Assembly: GCF_003614945.1 (NCBI RefSeq)
Contig: NZ_QYCZ01000001.1
Location: 762,001-826,000, forward strand
Length of the DNA: 64,000 nucleotides
Source of the DNA: Bergeyella cardium
GTDB taxonomy: Bacteria > Bacteroidota > Bacteroidia > Flavobacteriales > Weeksellaceae
Direction: 5' to 3'
In this document: one piece after another, positions 43,941 to 52,593 of the stretch
Layout of the letters: the number at the start of each line of letters is the position of its first letter
Position numbering within the stretch: the stretch's first letter is position 1
Position numbers and translations under genes: made by a program
The notes under the pieces: generated by a model
Told to the model about the DNA's origin: nothing
The model's input: the letters and a program-made list of their open reading frames with translations, nothing else
Databases searched by the model: none

Positions 43941-44180
43941 TAAGAATGACTCCTCCTCGCATCTGTATGAATAATTTATGTTGAAAAAAAACTATTGTTA
44001 TTGTCTATGTATGTAATAGCCTGAAGAAAAATGTAGCGAACTTACTGGAGAAAAAAGGCAGTGGAGACCTTGCAAATATGGCAATTTATGACTTTTCTGA
44101 AAACAGCCTATTTCTATCTAAGTAAAAAAAGAAAACTTTATTAAAAAGTTCCAGTTAGGCTGAATCTCTGCAAAATGAAT
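43941..44180. other. intergenic stretch without a clear gene
   Basis: AT-rich. One plus-strand frame (about 43985-44125) is open but lacks a start unless the A8 tract at 43984-43991 is shifted. No RNA gene is recognised. A terminator follows. Confidence 0.4.
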
Positions 44181-44214
44181 AAAACCCCTCGCTTATAGAA
44201 GTGAGAGGTTTTTA
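44181..44214. terminator. terminator of era
   Basis: AAAACCCCTC/GAGAGGTTTT with T-rich sequence on both strands, just past the era stop. Confidence 0.75.
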
Positions 44215-44244
44215 ATTTTAGACTGAGGGTGAATAATAATGATA

Positions 44245-45120
44245 CTACCTATACCCAAAATTCTTTAAATCTCGATCACTTTTGCGCCAATCCTTCTTCA
44301 CTTTTACAAAGAGATTAAGGTGTATTTTCTTCGCAAAGAACTTCTCAAGGTCAAGCCGTGCCTCCGTACCCACTCTCTTAATCGCCTCACCCTTATGACC
44401 AATCAATATCCCCTTCTGCGTCTCCCGCTCTACATAAACAATAGAATCTATGAAGATAATCCCTTCCTTTTCCTTAAAAAGCTCCGTAACTACCTCTACC
44501 GAATACGGAATCTCCTTCTCATAATTCAGTAAAATCTTCTCACGAATCGCCTCATTTACAAAAAATCGCTCAGGTTTATCCGTAAACTGATCCTTATCAT
44601 AATACGGCGGGTTCTCTGGAAGCATCGTCTTGAGCTTCGGGAGGATAATCTCCGTATTAAAGGCATTCAATGCCGATATCGGGAGTATCTCCGCCTTCGG
44701 AATCCTCTCGTGCCACTCCTCTACGAGCCCCTCTAACCGCTCCTGATCGGTCTTATCCACCTTGTTCAAAAGAATAAGAACAGGAACAGGAATTTTATTC
44801 AGCTTTTCAATAAGAAACTCCGATGCAGGAGCCTCATCCGTAACATCTACAATGAAAAGAAACACATCCGCATCTTGTAGCGAGTCCTTCACAAAATCCA
44901 TCATCCTCTCTTGTAGCTCATACTTCGGATCCAGCACGCCAGGCGTATCAGAAAATACAATTTGTACATCCTCTTCATTATAAATACCAAAGATTCTGTG
45001 CCTTGTGGTCTGTGCTTTTTGGGTAACAATGGCAAGCTTCTCGCCCATCAGCTGGTTGAGGAGAGTAGATTTCCCCGCATTAGGCTTACCGACTATATTT
45101 ACAAATCCTGCTCTGTGCAT
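44245..45120 (-). CDS. era: GTPase Era
   Basis: Era binds the 3' end of 16S rRNA during small-subunit assembly. The 291 residues have GKPNAGKS (11-18), the switch DTPGVLDP, NKVD, and the C-terminal KH domain with VERETQKGILIGHKGEAIKRVG (22 residues in two blocks). The start MHRAGFVNIV is chosen since the longer frame reads upstream of the promoter box. Confidence 0.96.
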   Translation of the reverse strand: MHRAGFVNIVGKPNAGKSTLLNQLMGEKLAIVTQKAQTTRHRIFGIYNEEDVQIVFSDTPGVLDPKYELQERMMDFVKDSLQDADVFLFIVDVTDEAPASEFLIEKLNKIPVPVLILLNKVDKTDQERLEGLVEEWHERIPKAEILPISALNAFNTEIILPKLKTMLPENPPYYDKDQFTDKPERFFVNEAIREKILLNYEKEIPYSVEVVTELFKEKEGIIFIDSIVYVERETQKGILIGHKGEAIKRVGTEARLDLEKFFAKKIHLNLFVKVKKDWRKSDRDLKNFGYR

Positions 45121-45140
45121 ATCTCTAAAATCTAAGGGAG

Positions 45141-45148
45141 CAAAGGTA
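45141..45148 (-). promoter_or_regulatory. -7 box of era
   Basis: TACCTTTG on the minus strand, 20 bases before the era ATG. Confidence 0.6.
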
Positions 45149-45234
45149 ATGAAATTATCATATTCACCCCTCAAATGCTGATATATCTAAATAAAATGCC
45201 TCAAAATCCTTCCGAAATATTCAATAATAAGCCT

Positions 45235-45242
45235 TATCTTTG
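45235..45242 (+). promoter_or_regulatory. -7 box of the alcohol dehydrogenase gene
   Basis: TATCTTTG, 16 bases before the ATG at 45259. It is divergent from era. Confidence 0.55.
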
Positions 45243-45258
45243 AACGAAAATTTATATT

Positions 45259-46422
45259 ATGCTGAATTTTGAATTTAAAAACCCTACAAAAATTATATTC
45301 GGACAAGGCGAAATCGCCAAACTCTCTACCGAAATCCCCAAGGGAGCAAAAATCCTGGTGCTTTATGGCGGAGGAAGCATAAAATCAAACGGAATCTATG
45401 ATGAGGTGATGAATGCACTCTCTGGTCGCCAAGTTTATGAATACGGAGGTATCCCCGCAAACCCCGAGTATGAGGTATTATTAGGAGCACTGGAAATTAT
45501 TAAGGATAAGGAGATTAGTTTCCTCCTCGCCGTAGGCGGAGGCTCCGTAATCGATGGTACAAAATTCCTCGCGGCAGCCGCTAAATATGATGGAACCCCT
45601 TGGGACATCCTCTCAAAACCTATTAGAACATTAGAGGGAGAGGCTTTGCCTTTCGGTACCGTGCTCACCCTCCCTGCAACAGGCTCCGAAATGAATTCTG
45701 GCTATGTAATCTCACGAAGAAAGACCCACGAAAAGCGCTCGTCTGGTGGTCCAGGCTCTTTCCCCGTCTTTTCTATCCTCGATCCGAATGTGGTTAAGTC
45801 CATACCCCACCGCCAGCTCGCCAATGGTATTGCCGATGCCTATACTCACGCGTTAGAACAGTATATGACGGTCATTTCTGATGCCGATCTTCAAGATAGA
45901 TTTGCCGAAAGTGTCCTCATTAGCCTGCAAAATACCGCCCCTAAGCTCCTACAGCAAGATTTTGACTATCATACTGCGGCCAACTATATGTGGTGCTGCA
46001 CTATGGCGCTCAATGGGCTCCTCCAAAAAGGTGTGGTAACCGACTGGGCTGTACACGCCATAGGTCACGAGCTTACGGCATACTTTGGCATAGACCACGC
46101 ACGCACTTTGGCGATTATCGCCCCTTCTCACTACCATTATAACTTTGAATATAAAAAAGAAAAACTCGCTCAATACGCCGAAAGAGTCTGGAACATCACC
46201 GAGGGTAGCCTCGAAGACAAAGCAAAACTCGCCATCGAGAAAATGGAAGCATTTTTCCATAGCTTGGGCATAAAAACCAAGCTATCAGACTATACCAAAG
46301 ACTATAAAGGCACCGCCGAAAGGATAGAACAGGCTTTTATAAACAGAGAATGGCTCGGCATTGGTGAGTTTAAGCGCATCACTCCACAAGATGTAAAAAA
46401 AATCGTGGAGATGTCCTATTGA
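45259..46422 (+). CDS. iron-containing alcohol dehydrogenase (YqhD-like)
   Basis: The 387-residue enzyme has the NAD(P) site AVGGGSVIDGTKFLA (about 91-105), ATGSEMNSG, and the metal ligands in ADAYTHALEQY and HAIGHELTAYFGIDHA. The order and the FKNPTKIIFGQG start are those of the YqhD/butanol-dehydrogenase branch, which reduces aldehydes, often with NADPH. The physiological substrate is unknown; aldehyde detoxification is plausible. Confidence 0.92.
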   Translation: MLNFEFKNPTKIIFGQGEIAKLSTEIPKGAKILVLYGGGSIKSNGIYDEVMNALSGRQVYEYGGIPANPEYEVLLGALEIIKDKEISFLLAVGGGSVIDGTKFLAAAAKYDGTPWDILSKPIRTLEGEALPFGTVLTLPATGSEMNSGYVISRRKTHEKRSSGGPGSFPVFSILDPNVVKSIPHRQLANGIADAYTHALEQYMTVISDADLQDRFAESVLISLQNTAPKLLQQDFDYHTAANYMWCCTMALNGLLQKGVVTDWAVHAIGHELTAYFGIDHARTLAIIAPSHYHYNFEYKKEKLAQYAERVWNITEGSLEDKAKLAIEKMEAFFHSLGIKTKLSDYTKDYKGTAERIEQAFINREWLGIGEFKRITPQDVKKIVEMSY

Positions 46423-46452
46423 TTTAATTATCGTCATTTTATTTAATAATTG

Positions 46453-46489
46453 GGAGTGTTTTATTATAATGATAAAACGCTCCTTTTTT
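46453..46489 (+). terminator. terminator of the alcohol dehydrogenase gene
   Basis: GGAGTGTTTTAT/GATAAAACGCTCC followed by TTTTTTA. Confidence 0.88.
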
Positions 46490-46523
46490 ACTCATAATAG
46501 AAGAAAAATTTAAAACTTCTACT

Positions 46524-46531
46524 TATCTTTG
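46524..46531 (+). promoter_or_regulatory. -7 box of the BadF-type kinase gene
   Basis: TATCTTTG, 30 bases before the ATG. Confidence 0.55.
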
Positions 46532-46561
46532 GCACATTAGCTTATAAAAATACTTTATATA

Positions 46562-47425
46562 ATGATACTTTTGGTAGATAGTGGCTCCACAAAATCAGAC
46601 TGGGTATTCCTGAGCAGGCAGGGAGAGATGATTGCGAAAACCAGCACCCAAGGGATAAACCCCAATGTAATAAATGTACAAAATATCCCCTCAGATTTAT
46701 CCCAAAACGAGGTCTTGATGAGGTATAAAGATGGGGTTTCTTATCTCTTTTTTTATGGTTCAGGCTGCGGAATCGTAGATAATCAGCAAAAAATGAAAAA
46801 TACCCTACAAAAATTCTTCCCAAAAGCACTCATTGAGGTGAAAGACGACCTAACAGCAGCCGCTTACTCTGCTTACAGAGGAAATCCTGCCATAGTGGGC
46901 ATACTTGGGACAGGCTCAAACTCCTGCTTCTTTGATGGTAAGAATATCGAGGTAAAACTGCCTTCCCTCGGGTATATCCTCAGCGATGATGGCGGGGGAG
47001 CTGCCTTAGGTAAAGCCATTCTGAAACACTTCTTTATGAAAAAGCTCCCCACAGATTTAGAACGGGACTTCACAGAGATCTACCACCTGAAAATTGAGGA
47101 CTTTATTAAAAATATCTACCATAATCCGAAGGCAAATGCCTACCTGGCAGGGTTTAGTAAGTTCCTGCACGAGAAAAAAGAGCATCCTTTTATTCAAAAA
47201 CTCTTAAAGCAGGAGTTTTCTAATTATTTTGAATTTCAAATATTGCCCTATCCAGAGGCTAAAACCTGTGAAATCAACTTCATTGGTTCTATTGCCCATT
47301 ATTATGAGGATATTCTAAGAAATATTGCGAGAGAACATAGGCTAAACATCGGTCAAATTGTGCAAAAGCCTATCGATAACCTTATAAAATATCATAAGGA
47401 CTATATTTTTGGTAGATTAAATTAA
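46562..47425 (+). CDS. BadF/BadG/BcrA/BcrD-type N-acetylglucosamine kinase-like ATPase
   Basis: The 287-residue ASKHA-fold protein has the phosphate-1 loop LLVDSGSTKSDWVFL (3-17), VGILGTGSNSCFFDG (about 118-132) and LGYILSDDGGGAALGK (about 139-154). In Bacteroidota this branch is annotated as an N-acetylglucosamine kinase for recycled wall sugars. The sugar specificity is not visible from sequence. Confidence 0.88.
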   Translation: MILLVDSGSTKSDWVFLSRQGEMIAKTSTQGINPNVINVQNIPSDLSQNEVLMRYKDGVSYLFFYGSGCGIVDNQQKMKNTLQKFFPKALIEVKDDLTAAAYSAYRGNPAIVGILGTGSNSCFFDGKNIEVKLPSLGYILSDDGGGAALGKAILKHFFMKKLPTDLERDFTEIYHLKIEDFIKNIYHNPKANAYLAGFSKFLHEKKEHPFIQKLLKQEFSNYFEFQILPYPEAKTCEINFIGSIAHYYEDILRNIAREHRLNIGQIVQKPIDNLIKYHKDYIFGRLN

Positions 47426-47498
47426 TCTTTTCATCATAATTAAGCGACTGTAAAAGATAATTTTATAAAATAATCACATAAAAAGTATAGATTTTTTT

Positions 47499-47527
47499 TT
47501 GAAATAAGGGGAAAAATACTATTTTTG
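47499..47527 (+). promoter_or_regulatory. promoter of the tRNA(CAT) gene
   Basis: TTG (47499-47501) and TATTTTTG (47520-47527) with 18 bases between them. Confidence 0.65.
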
Positions 47528-47569
47528 CACCACAATAAACGAAACAGAGCAGAAGAATGTTAGTTTCGA

Positions 47570-47643
47570 GGTCCTATAGCTCAGTTGGTTAGAGCACCTG
47601 ACTCATAATCAGGTGGTCCCTGGTTCGAGCCCAGGTGGGACCA
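47570..47643 (+). tRNA. tRNA-Met or tRNA-Ile2 (anticodon CAT)
   Basis: The acceptor is GGTCCTA/TGGGACC with discriminator A, the D stem GCTC/GAGC, the anticodon stem CCTGA/TCAGG with loop CTCATAA, and the T arm CCTGG-TTCGAGC-CCAGG. Position 1:72 is paired G-C, so it is not an initiator. Elongator Met or lysidine-modified Ile cannot be told apart by eye. CCA is not encoded. Confidence 0.95.
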
Positions 47644-47654
47644 CTTTACAATCC

Positions 47655-47692
47655 AAGTGTTTATGTATCTACATAAGCACTTTTTTATTTTA
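47655..47692 (+). terminator. terminator of the tRNA(CAT) gene
   Basis: AAGTGTTTATGT-atct-ACATAAGCACTT followed by TTTTATTTT. Confidence 0.9.
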
Positions 47693-47717
47693 GAATACGA
47701 ATCCTTTATTATACTTG

Positions 47718-48329
47718 ATGATGAATATTGATGAAATAATAAATTCAGAGTTCAGGAGAGAAATGGAACAAAATGGCGAGATAAAATCATTCCCAGCAGG
47801 TTCTGTTATTCTCAATGTAGATTCGTATGCTCATTATATCCCATTGGTGCTTTCAGGAAGCATAAAGGTAATCCGAACCGAAGAAGATGGTAGAGAAATT
47901 TTACTCTATTATATTACACCTGGCGAGAGCTGTATCGTTTCTATCCTTGCGGGGATGAGGCGGGACAAGTCCAAAGTAAAGGCAGTAATAGAAGAAGATG
48001 CGGAGATTTTAATGCTTTCTCAACAAAAGGCAAAAGAATGGATTAAAAAATATCCAGAATGGACGGATTTCGTTTTTAATTTATATCACAAACGCTTTGA
48101 GGAGCTTTTAGAAGTGGTAAATTCCGTTGCTTTCCAAAAAGCAGATGCCAGGATACTGAGCCTGCTATATCAAAAATCACAACTTTATAAATCAAAAGAA
48201 CTCTCCGTAACGCATCAGCAGCTTGCAGATGAGCTGGGAATCACCCGTGAAGCCGTTAGCCGCGTATTAAAGCAAATGGAAAACGAGAATCAAATCAGTC
48301 TCTCCCGAAATAAAATCACATTATTGTAA
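47718..48329 (+). CDS. Crp/Fnr-family transcription regulator
   Basis: The 203-residue protein has an N-terminal cyclic-nucleotide-binding-fold domain (about 18-125: GSVILNVDSYAHYIPLVLSG, VIRTEEDGREILLYYI, TPGESC) and a C-terminal winged helix with ELGITREAVSRVLKQME (about 175-190). It lacks the clustered cysteines of FNR, so it is not an obvious 4Fe-4S sensor; a Cys in TPGESC and haem or small-ligand sensing remain possible. Its stop overlaps an operator-like motif, and the rhodanese gene follows. It is the likely regulator of that gene and of the RND operon. Confidence 0.88.
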   Translation: MMNIDEIINSEFRREMEQNGEIKSFPAGSVILNVDSYAHYIPLVLSGSIKVIRTEEDGREILLYYITPGESCIVSILAGMRRDKSKVKAVIEEDAEILMLSQQKAKEWIKKYPEWTDFVFNLYHKRFEELLEVVNSVAFQKADARILSLLYQKSQLYKSKELSVTHQQLADELGITREAVSRVLKQMENENQISLSRNKITLL

Positions 48330-48339
48330 CATTCATCAC
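48325..48339 (+). promoter_or_regulatory. putative Crp/Fnr-type operator
   Basis: TGTAACATTCATCAC includes the stop codon of the regulator gene and ends 22 bases before the -7 box of the rhodanese gene. It is 14/15 identical to the motif before the tolC operon, at the same spacing. Confidence 0.6.
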
Positions 48340-48361
48340 TTATCCACTTTTTAAGACACAG

Positions 48362-48369
48362 TAAATTTG
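48362..48369 (+). promoter_or_regulatory. -7 box of the rhodanese gene
   Basis: TAAATTTG, 25 bases before the ATG. No TTG-type -33 element is seen. Confidence 0.6.
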
Positions 48370-48394
48370 CATTATAATTTTTAATTCAGCAATT

Positions 48395-48715
48395 ATGATA
48401 AATGCAATAAAAGGTCTTTTCAATTGGGAAAAAACAGATTTTTCAGAACTTGTGAAAAACGGCGCTATCATCCTTGATGTGAGGAGTGAGGGGGAGTTTA
48501 AATCTGGACATATCAAGGGAGCGATGAATATCCCTGTTACTTCACTTGCAAATAATCTTAAAAAATTGAAAGATAAATCTAAACCCGTTATTACCTGCTG
48601 TGCTTCTGGCATACGAAGTGCCTCTGCGAAAATGATTCTCAAAAATAATGGCTTTACACAAGTTTATAACGGCGGTAGCTGGATAAGTCTTAATAATAAA
48701 ATTTTACTTAAATAG
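48395..48715 (+). CDS. rhodanese-like sulfurtransferase
   Basis: The 106-residue single-domain protein has the persulfide loop TCCASGIRSASA with catalytic Cys69 (CxxGxRSxxA) and the family strands AIILDVRSEGEFKSGHIKGAMNIPV. Such proteins carry sulfane sulfur, for example in cyanide, sulfide or persulfide handling. There is no signal peptide. It matches the rhodanese half of E. coli YgaP, whose other half (DUF2892) sits in the RND operon. Confidence 0.92.
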   Translation: MINAIKGLFNWEKTDFSELVKNGAIILDVRSEGEFKSGHIKGAMNIPVTSLANNLKKLKDKSKPVITCCASGIRSASAKMILKNNGFTQVYNGGSWISLNNKILLK

Positions 48716-48728
48716 GCACAAAGCAAAA

Positions 48729-48755
48729 GGGGAGCTTATAAAACTCCCCTATAAA
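48729..48755. terminator. terminator between rhodanese and the LRR gene
   Basis: GGGGAG/CTCCCC with A/T-rich flanks. The T-run is better on the minus strand. Confidence 0.55.
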
Positions 48756-48779
48756 ATGTATAATAAATAAAACTTTTTA

Positions 48780-50174
48780 TTAATTTTTCTTTTCTACCAG
48801 TTTGTTTGCATATTCTTTCCAGCCATCAACATTTTTATATCTTCCCAAACTTCCTGCAGGTATATAGATGTTTTCAAGTGCGGTTCCATCAAAGCTATGA
48901 TTTTTCTGTGTTTCAGATTTTGTAACCATTATTGGTGGATATGCTCTCTCACAATATACTTTTTGCAGCTTGGTACAATTAGTAAATGTCTCAAAGAATA
49001 TTTCTTCCACACTTGCAGGTATTGTTATTGTTGTTAGATTGCTACAGCCTTTGAATGCTTTTGCACTGATTCTCTTTAAATTTTTTGGGAGTGTTACGCT
49101 ATTCAAGCTTGAGCAGTCCTCAAAAGTAGAAGAATCTACATCATTTAAGTTATCAGGTAATACGATATTTTCCAATGAAGTATTACCATAAAAAGCCATC
49201 AATCCAATATGTGTTATATTATTTCCGAGGCTTATATTTTTCAGATTATTACACTGGAAGAAAGCGGAATCTCCTATAGAGGTTACTCCAGCGGGTATAG
49301 TTATGCTGTTGAGCCCATAGCACCTTCTGAAAGCTCTGTTTCCAATTGTTTGTAAGCTATTCGGAAGAGTTACTGTGTTTAATTTTGTACAGCCGTTAAA
49401 TGCTGAATTTCCAATTTTTGTTAGATTTTCGGAGAATACAATTTTTGTTAGGTTTTCGTGTAAGTTAAATGCATCTTCTCCAATTTCAGTAACGAATTTT
49501 AAAGCATCTATCGTATTGAAGTTTACCTCTGTGGTCTGGCTATTTGTCCATTTTAGCAATACTCGCCCATCAGCACTTAGCTTATAGTCTGGAGAATAGG
49601 AGGGTACATTTACTTTTATATTAAGATTAAGAGATTGATTTCCTCTTTTATCTAAAATTGTAATATTTTCCAAACCTTGAGTATGTCCAGTAATCTTTAG
49701 AGTTTGTTTATCCTCCGAAAGCTCCAGTGTCGCTATATTGCTCGTCCCAATTTCATATATACCATTACCACTAATTTTTACAGTAGCAGATTCGTTTATA
49801 TTAATCGTTACTTCGTTGGGAGTTATACTGAATTCTTTTCCAGTTACTTCTACTTTTATACTTATTGTAGTATTTGCTTTTTTATCTGTGATTTTTATGC
49901 TTGTACTTCCTACACTTATTCCCTTTAAGTGAAGCTCATCCTTTATCAGTTTTGTTTCTACAATGTTCATACTTTCATCACTTTGATTAATTTTGTAGTC
50001 CCCATTTCCTGATATCTTTATTATTTGTGTCTCATCTAAGTTTAGATTTACCGTAGATGTATCTACATTAAAATCTTTTATAACTTCTTGTGTGTTATTA
50101 TCTTCTCTTGAGCAACTTACTATTGCAGATGAGCTAATCAATAATCCAAGCACTAAATAAAATAACTTTTTCAT
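48780..50174 (-). CDS. BspA-type leucine-rich repeat surface lipoprotein
   Basis: The 464-residue protein has a lipoprotein signal (SSAIVSC, Cys21). Two Ig-like repeats of about 80 residues follow (for example VNLNLDETQIIKISGNGDYKI and VTININESATVKISGNGIYEI). Next comes an array of BspA/LRR_5 repeats (about 225-440) with the period GNSAFNGCTKLNTVTLPNSL. Such proteins are surface-exposed adhesins or glycan/protein-binding modules. A final segment (FDGTALENIYIPAGSLGRYK) is typical of the family end. The ligand is unknown. Confidence 0.9.
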   Translation of the reverse strand: MKKLFYLVLGLLISSSAIVSCSREDNNTQEVIKDFNVDTSTVNLNLDETQIIKISGNGDYKINQSDESMNIVETKLIKDELHLKGISVGSTSIKITDKKANTTISIKVEVTGKEFSITPNEVTININESATVKISGNGIYEIGTSNIATLELSEDKQTLKITGHTQGLENITILDKRGNQSLNLNIKVNVPSYSPDYKLSADGRVLLKWTNSQTTEVNFNTIDALKFVTEIGEDAFNLHENLTKIVFSENLTKIGNSAFNGCTKLNTVTLPNSLQTIGNRAFRRCYGLNSITIPAGVTSIGDSAFFQCNNLKNISLGNNITHIGLMAFYGNTSLENIVLPDNLNDVDSSTFEDCSSLNSVTLPKNLKRISAKAFKGCSNLTTITIPASVEEIFFETFTNCTKLQKVYCERAYPPIMVTKSETQKNHSFDGTALENIYIPAGSLGRYKNVDGWKEYANKLVEKKN

Positions 50175-50350
50175 TGGTTCTTTACTTTAAATATTAATTA
50201 AATTTTTTTTCATTTAAATACTAATAATATCTTTTTTATAGAAAGAGAGTCTTGTTCTTAAAAAGAAAACTGTGTTTCTTGTATTCAAAACATTTGAAAT
50301 AATAATGTCTTTATAAAATGAAACACAGTCTCTGTAAAAAAGGATAGTTC

Positions 50351-51397
50351 TTATTCTCTTAGTGTAAATTTTGTATCGCTCAGCGTTTTTAGGAAGGCGA
50401 TGAGGTTGGTTTTCTCTTCCTCGGAGAGTGGGATTCCTACTTTTCCTGTGGTGGCAGTGTATTTCCTCATCTCTGGGTCAAGGTTTTTTTCATTAAGAAC
50501 ACCATTGTCAAAGTAATCGAGTACCTCTCTAAGGGTTTTAAACTGACCAAAACTACCATAAGGTGCTGTATATTCTATATTTCGAAGCGTTGGTACTCGA
50601 AATGCCATATAGTCTTCGTCTTTGCCCGTTACTCTGGCTCTCCCTGCCTCTTCTACAATATCTGGATGTACGGGGAAGCCGATGTTTCTGAAAGTTTCAT
50701 CTGTTTGCAGAGGACCGGCGTGGCAAGAAGCGCATTTGTTTTGGAAAGTCTCATATCCTTTCTTTTCAGTTTCGGTAAATGCTACTCCTTCGTTTCTCAT
50801 CACTTTATCATACTTCGAGTCCGAAGAAATCAGGGTATACATAAATTGCGCTAAGCTATTGAGGATTCTCTCGCGATCTATGGTTTCATCGCCAAAGGCT
50901 TTTTTGAAGGCCGTTTTATAATTTTCATCATCTTTAATTTTATCAATCACCTCAAAAATGGTGGAGCTCATCTCTTCGTGAGTGATAATCGGAGTAATGG
51001 GTTGCTCTTTAAGGTTATTTACCGCACCGTCCCACATATATTTGTAGATAAAAGCCATATTTTGGATAGGAGGAGTATTTCTGAGACCTATTCTTCCCTC
51101 TACACCTACTGCTCTAGGCTTATTATCTGCGTAAGCAAAACTTGGGATGTGGCAAGTGGCGCAGGAAATCTCATTGCCTTGGCTGAGTCGTGGGTCATTA
51201 AATAATTTTTTTCCCAGTTCTACCCCATATTTTGTAGGGTAGGCTTGGTTGATAAAGCTGTTTAGCTCGGGGAAGTTACTTGGGATTTTAATCTCCAGTT
51301 TGGGATTCGTATCGTTAATCGGTTTTTCTGAATTATCGCTACAGCACGAGCTTGCGAATAAGCAGAATGTACTCAGTACTAAAAAAGTATTTTTCAT
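50351..51397 (-). CDS. MauG/MbnH-like di-haem cytochrome c peroxidase
   Basis: The 348-residue protein has a lipoprotein signal with Cys18/Cys19 and two c-type haem sites: CATCH (79-83) and CASCH (about 222-226). The rest matches the CcpA/MauG fold, for example GRIGLRNTPPIQNMAFIYKYMWDG and FRVPTLRNIEYTAPYGSFGQF. The gene directly follows an MbnP-family gene, and MbnH is the di-haem partner that oxidises a Trp of MbnP in known copper systems. A generic peroxidase is the alternative. Confidence 0.88.
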   Translation of the reverse strand: MKNTFLVLSTFCLFASSCCSDNSEKPINDTNPKLEIKIPSNFPELNSFINQAYPTKYGVELGKKLFNDPRLSQGNEISCATCHIPSFAYADNKPRAVGVEGRIGLRNTPPIQNMAFIYKYMWDGAVNNLKEQPITPIITHEEMSSTIFEVIDKIKDDENYKTAFKKAFGDETIDRERILNSLAQFMYTLISSDSKYDKVMRNEGVAFTETEKKGYETFQNKCASCHAGPLQTDETFRNIGFPVHPDIVEEAGRARVTGKDEDYMAFRVPTLRNIEYTAPYGSFGQFKTLREVLDYFDNGVLNEKNLDPEMRKYTATTGKVGIPLSEEEKTNLIAFLKTLSDTKFTLRE

Positions 51398-51424
51398 TGT
51401 TAAGAGCGTTTTAATCGTTTCGTT

Positions 51425-51460
51425 TCAAAAAAAGCCCAACCTGAGAAAGCTGGGCTTTAT
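51425..51460 (-). terminator. terminator between the MbnP-like and di-haem genes
   Basis: On the minus strand AAAGCCCA/TGGGCTTT is followed by TTTTT. It could uncouple the two genes or allow partial read-through. Confidence 0.75.
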
Positions 51461-51487
51461 ATAAAATTTTAGTTAATAATGAATATA

Positions 51488-52363
51488 TTAATGTTCTACC
51501 TTGGAAACAGAGAACATACCCATATAGTTGGCGTCTACATAGCTACCATCTAGGTTTCTACCTTCACCAGCCAAGTTATTTACCACAGGAATCATACTCT
51601 GCGTATGATGTACCGTTGGTATATTACCAGATAGCGTAATTTTAGTTTTACCATTTAATAATTTGTCCCAGTCTGCATTAATAGTAATAGTAGGAGAAGA
51701 TTTAGGTGTTACATTCATTTTAGATGGTAATTCTAATGTAACATCTCTAAATGCATCTACACCAGGTACATAAGTTCTTGGATCATCTCTTGTTCCTTTT
51801 ACAGTACTTCCTGTGTGTATGGATAGTGGTTTATTTTCATCTCCATAAGTTCCTTCTAATTTAGTAAATCTATAACCATTACCCCATTCCCAGTGCATTT
51901 TTGTATCGTTAGCACCAGCAGCTGCATAGAAGTTAGGGAATTTCTGTTGATCCAATGTATTGAGTGAGCTTTTTACACCAAAACCTAAGATAATTTTGTT
52001 GTACTCTCCTAATTCAATACCTTCTAATACATAGCTAAGGGTCTCAGATTTAGCTAAATTTACTACCGTAGCACCTTTATCAAGGTTATCTACATTATAA
52101 GGAACCTTTGTACCATCAGATTTTACTAAATAGATATCACTGATGACATACTTAACCTCAGTAAATTTAATTTTCTGATTGTTGGAAGTATATTCTGTTC
52201 CTAATGCAAGAGGAGTACTTCCCATTACATTATTAAATTTCAGAGTAACATTATTTGATGATTGCTGAGGAGGTGCTGGAGAATCATCATTGTTACTACC
52301 ACTACAAGCAACTAATGTCGTTGCTACAAAAGCACCCAGAAGGATTTTCTTAAAATCTGTCAT
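51488..52363 (-). CDS. MbnP-family lipoprotein, probable copper-binding
   Basis: The 291-residue protein has a lipoprotein signal (TTLVAC, Cys20), a Gln/Ser/Asn linker, and the MbnP domain with KFTEVKYVISDIYLVKSDG, GVKSSLN and KMHWEWGNGYRFTKLEG. The HWxWxxGYRF segment includes the Trp pattern conserved in this family, where a Trp is converted to kynurenine to help bind copper. The neighbouring di-haem gene supports this. The assignment rests on motif memory, not on a search. Confidence 0.85.
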   Translation of the reverse strand: MTDFKKILLGAFVATTLVACSGSNNDDSPAPPQQSSNNVTLKFNNVMGSTPLALGTEYTSNNQKIKFTEVKYVISDIYLVKSDGTKVPYNVDNLDKGATVVNLAKSETLSYVLEGIELGEYNKIILGFGVKSSLNTLDQQKFPNFYAAAGANDTKMHWEWGNGYRFTKLEGTYGDENKPLSIHTGSTVKGTRDDPRTYVPGVDAFRDVTLELPSKMNVTPKSSPTITINADWDKLLNGKTKITLSGNIPTVHHTQSMIPVVNNLAGEGRNLDGSYVDANYMGMFSVSKVEH

Positions 52364-52501
52364 TTTACTTAAAAATTTAATGTTATATATAATTTTCTAT
52401 TTACTTACTCAAGGATATTGAATATTTATTTTTTCTTTTTTTGATATTAAAATATAAATTGTGATTTTGAGTGATTATTGATTTTGGTTTTTAAAAAGAA
52501 A
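52364..52501. other. AT-rich leader of the MbnP-like gene
   Basis: On the minus strand a weak -7 box, TATCCTTG (52417-52410), lies 46 bases before the start. No coding frame is seen. Confidence 0.4.
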
Positions 52502-52502
52502 A

Positions 52503-52583
52503 GAGTATGAATATCCAAACCGATACTTGGTTAGTTCTTATTTGTTCATCTATGAATGTCGCTTTATAGGGATATTCATACTC
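52503..52583 (-). other. branched hairpin structure with U-rich tail
   Basis: GAGTATGAATATCC (52503-52516) and GGATATTCATACTC (52570-52583) pair over 14 bases without mismatch. The loop can form two small hairpins, TTCA-taga-TGAA and AACC-aagtatc-GGTT, giving a three-way junction. On the minus strand the stem is followed by TTTTCTTTTT. It could be a terminator-like 3' end, a small RNA or a 5'-leader element of the MbnP-like gene. Confidence 0.5.
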
Positions 52584-52593
52584 CAATCTCTTA

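Noticed and set aside
43984-44125. Open plus-strand stretch between tolC and era
   Set aside because: It has no start codon in frame unless an A8 tract is shifted, and its length is compatible with chance. No family is recognised.
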